NCBI GenBank assembly: GCA_031551455.1
Contig: JAVBNP010000291.1
Coordinates: forward strand, 1-7,080
Source of the DNA: JAIRLS01 sp031551455
GTDB taxonomy: Bacteria; Bacteroidota; Bacteroidia; Bacteroidales; UBA4181
Direction: 5' to 3'
DNA: 7,080 nt
Under the pieces are notes generated by a model. The model did not search any database. It had not been told where the DNA came from and saw only the letters and a program-made list of their open reading frames with translations. A program made the position numbers and the translations under genes. Shown here piece after piece: positions 5,072 through 7,080 of this stretch (positions are counted from its first letter, which is position 1; each line of letters begins with the position of its first letter).

Positions 5072-7080
5072 TCACTTAACGAACCGTTCATCACGCCTGT
5101 ACAGCTTTCCTTCCTTCCGAATAATTTTTCCGTCGTCAGCAACTCCCTCTATAATGACGGAATACGAAGTTTCCGTGTCGGCCGTGTAAAAGTCAAACGA
5201 AGCCGTTCCCAAACTGTCCGTTTTGACGTCGGGTTGCCAATAAATCGTGGTTCGTAAATCGGGCATCGGATTTTCTTTTTTCTCGGGTGTATCGTATTTA
5301 GGCACATAAAATTCCAAGGGAAGTTGGTAACCTAAAGGCATGATTTCTTTAATATGAAATATTTTATGATCGGGATAACCTTTACCCGTTTTGGTAAAAA
5401 TCACGATTACGCCGTTTGCGCCTCGTGATCCAAACATCGCCATGTTACTCGCGCTATTTAATATATCAATTTGCGCCACGTCCTTCGTATCAATAACATA
5501 CAAAATATCGAGATCCATGGGCACATTGTCGACCAACAACAACGGTTCACTTCCGCCGCGAATTTTAATTTGTTTTCCGTCAATGCCGCCAACCGTTACA
5601 CCCGGAAATGCACTCAGCAAATGGTAAATATTCATATCGGGACTTCTCTCCAATTTTCCCTCGGTGATGGAATGATCTGCTGTATAATAAAACGGTAATC
5701 TGAGACCGGTTTTTTTTCTGTCGGCATTAATGGTCACTTCTTGCATATGAACCACGCGTATCCCGTTTTCGTATGTATATTTCTGTTCGGCTTTATCCAC
5801 GTATTTTACAAATATGTCTTTATTTACTTCTTCCACTGGTACGGGCATAAGCGTTCTTCTTGGATATGCTTCTTCGTCGGGAAAAACGCCCAACCGTTTC
5901 ATCCCTTTTTTCGGTATGGCGTGTACGATAAACATCGTGCTGTCGGGCGACTCGCAATCTTGAAAATAATATCGGCCTTCCTTGTCTGTACGGGTATTGT
6001 TGACATAATCGCCCTTCCACGACATAATGGTCACTTCCACGTCTTCAACCGGTTTATTTACCAACATACTCTTTACCGTACCCGAGAGTTCCGAACCCGC
6101 TTCGAGCGGCATGCTCGGATGCGACAAATGTCCCCGGGCCATCGCCGATATATCGTAACGCCGCCACCCCTGCGTCAGCATCAGCAAATCCGCCGTACCG
6201 CGCGATACGGCATCGTCTCGAAAATAATACGCAGGATCGGAGATATGTCCCCGAAGATCGGAGGTGAGCAGCAGATCGGTTCGAATATTGCTCGTCGTAT
6301 CCGTGATCACTTCTTTATCGTCGGTAACCGATACCGAAAAACTACCGACTAAGGGCTCGTCATCGTTGTCTGTCAAGAATATTTGATTCTTTACCAACGA
6401 GCGAGCGGCATAATTTTTCTTGTCGGGACGATAATCGACTCCGGCTTGATCGTTGTTGTTCACAAACACCAATCGTTCGCTGATCGGATGCAATTCGGCA
6501 TCGAACAACAATAAATGCAACACGCCCGAAGGAAAAGCGGTTGTTTGAAAGGATACGGCTTCTTTCGAAAAATTCCATCGAATTACGTGATACACCTCAC
6601 CACGGACATGCGCCAACAGGTATAGTTCGTCCGAACGGATTTGCCCGGAAGGTTGCAATACCGACACAAAGAATCGGTCTTTTGTCAGATCCGCATGCAA
6701 CGAGTAACCAACCTCCGAAGCGCGGGGAAGCTCAAACCGTTTTTTCCGGCCTTTGTCGTTTTCGCATTCGGCGTAATAGCTTTTGCCCCGTTCGGCCAAT
6801 AACGTGAAACTACCCGTGCCGAGATGATCGGAAGCAATCTCGCAGATTTCAGCTCCTTCGTTATCATATACCGTACCGACAATTTTTACCGATTGACCGT
6901 TCGATTTCATCGCTTTGAAAGCGGTTCTGCAAAACGTACCTTGCAATAATTGACCGCCTTCGGGATGAAACGAAATATCGAAATCGTTGTCGGGAAAGGG
7001 AATCGGGATATATTTTCGATACAGATACTTGTTGGCGACAATTTTTAACAGCATCATCCGTTTCTTCGAAACAGAAGGAA
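5072..7080 (-). CDS. Macroglobulin-like repeat protein with a TonB-receptor plug domain (5' truncated by window edge)
   Basis: The frame is open to the window end. Residues PSVSKKR precede the first ATG (7057) without a stop, and the family normally has a signal peptide and a further N-terminal part, so the gene starts outside. Numbering from 7057, residues 25-110 are a beta-rich domain starting DFDISFHPEGGQLL, a hallmark of this Bacteroidota family. Residues 116-200 and 207-305 look like further macroglobulin (MG)-type beta domains. Residues 321-380 are a carboxypeptidase-regulatory-like fold (ELSGTVKSMLVNKPVEDVEV). Residues 455-560 match a TonB-receptor plug (IYHLLSAFPGVTVGG, IKIRGGSEPLLLVDNVPM, MFGSRGANGVIVIFTK). 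Residues 600-645 form a last MG-like domain (TASFDFYTADTETSYSVIIE). There is no outer-membrane barrel, so it is not a transporter itself. Members are exported to the envelope; the role is unknown, perhaps surface-protein docking. It stops at TGA, with TAG two codons farther on. It is separated from rho by about 300 bases and is probably not in one operon with it. Confidence 0.88.
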   Translation of the reverse strand, partial: PSVSKKRMMLLKIVANKYLYRKYIPIPFPDNDFDISFHPEGGQLLQGTFCRTAFKAMKSNGQSVKIVGTVYDNEGAEICEIASDHLGTGSFTLLAERGKSYYAECENDKGRKKRFELPRASEVGYSLHADLTKDRFFVSVLQPSGQIRSDELYLLAHVRGEVYHVIRWNFSKEAVSFQTTAFPSGVLHLLLFDAELHPISERLVFVNNNDQAGVDYRPDKKNYAARSLVKNQIFLTDNDDEPLVGSFSVSVTDDKEVITDTTSNIRTDLLLTSDLRGHISDPAYYFRDDAVSRGTADLLMLTQGWRRYDISAMARGHLSHPSMPLEAGSELSGTVKSMLVNKPVEDVEVTIMSWKGDYVNNTRTDKEGRYYFQDCESPDSTMFIVHAIPKKGMKRLGVFPDEEAYPRRTLMPVPVEEVNKDIFVKYVDKAEQKYTYENGIRVVHMQEVTINADRKKTGLRLPFYYTADHSITEGKLERSPDMNIYHLLSAFPGVTVGGIDGKQIKIRGGSEPLLLVDNVPMDLDILYVIDTKDVAQIDILNSASNMAMFGSRGANGVIVIFTKTGKGYPDHKIFHIKEIMPLGYQLPLEFYVPKYDTPEKKENPMPDLRTTIYWQPDVKTDSLGTASFDFYTADTETSYSVIIEGVADDGKIIRKEGKLYRRDERFVK

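Noticed and set aside
5741..6352. Plus-strand open frame of 203 codons opposite the plug-domain protein
   Set aside because: It lies entirely antisense to a clearly coding gene, and its His/Arg/Phe-rich translation is typical of an antisense shadow.

Overview
This window most likely comes from a member of the Bacteroidota, probably Bacteroidales. The signs are: a Rho factor with a long Pro/Glu-rich insert after its N-terminal domain; a large protein that joins macroglobulin-like repeats to a TonB-receptor 'plug' domain; a promoter of the Bacteroidota type (TTGG - 19 bp - TAATTTTG); a remnant lipoprotein with an InlB-type B-repeat; and almost no Shine-Dalgarno sequences. All intact genes are on the minus strand.

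Layout from left to right. Bases 1-131 are the 3' end of an unrecognised plus-strand gene. Bases 132-1108 hold no intact gene. They contain a decayed minus-strand lipoprotein gene (about 354-668), a gapped palindrome (737-762), an intrinsic terminator (903-940) and the AT-rich 3' region of korB with a tandem repeat. A two-gene minus-strand operon follows: aguB-like N-carbamoylputrescine amidase (2157-3068), then korB, the beta subunit of a 2-oxoacid:ferredoxin oxidoreductase (1109-2152), 4 bp apart. It is read from a good promoter at 3104-3134. Next is rho (3215 to 4681 or 4768), closed by its own intrinsic terminator. Bases 4769-5071 are AT-rich and non-coding. Bases 5072-7080 carry the C-terminal part of the macroglobulin-like/plug protein, whose start lies beyond the window.

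The most striking observation is in rho. The first 29 codons of a normal Rho N-terminal domain lie in frame upstream of the obvious start (4682-4768), but codon 23 is TGA, exactly where homologues carry a conserved glycine. One base change (TGA to GGA) would restore a 517-residue Rho. The other long genes show no internal TGA, so a genome-wide recoding of UGA is unlikely. The choices are a nonsense mutation with restart at codon 30, a sequence error, or local readthrough.

Two enzymes that usually sit beside a partner gene (agmatine deiminase for aguB, korA for korB) are here joined to each other without those partners. Together with the decayed lipoprotein gene, this suggests a genome that has been rearranged and is losing genes. 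No CRISPR array, RNA gene, insertion sequence or novel multi-gene system could be supported.
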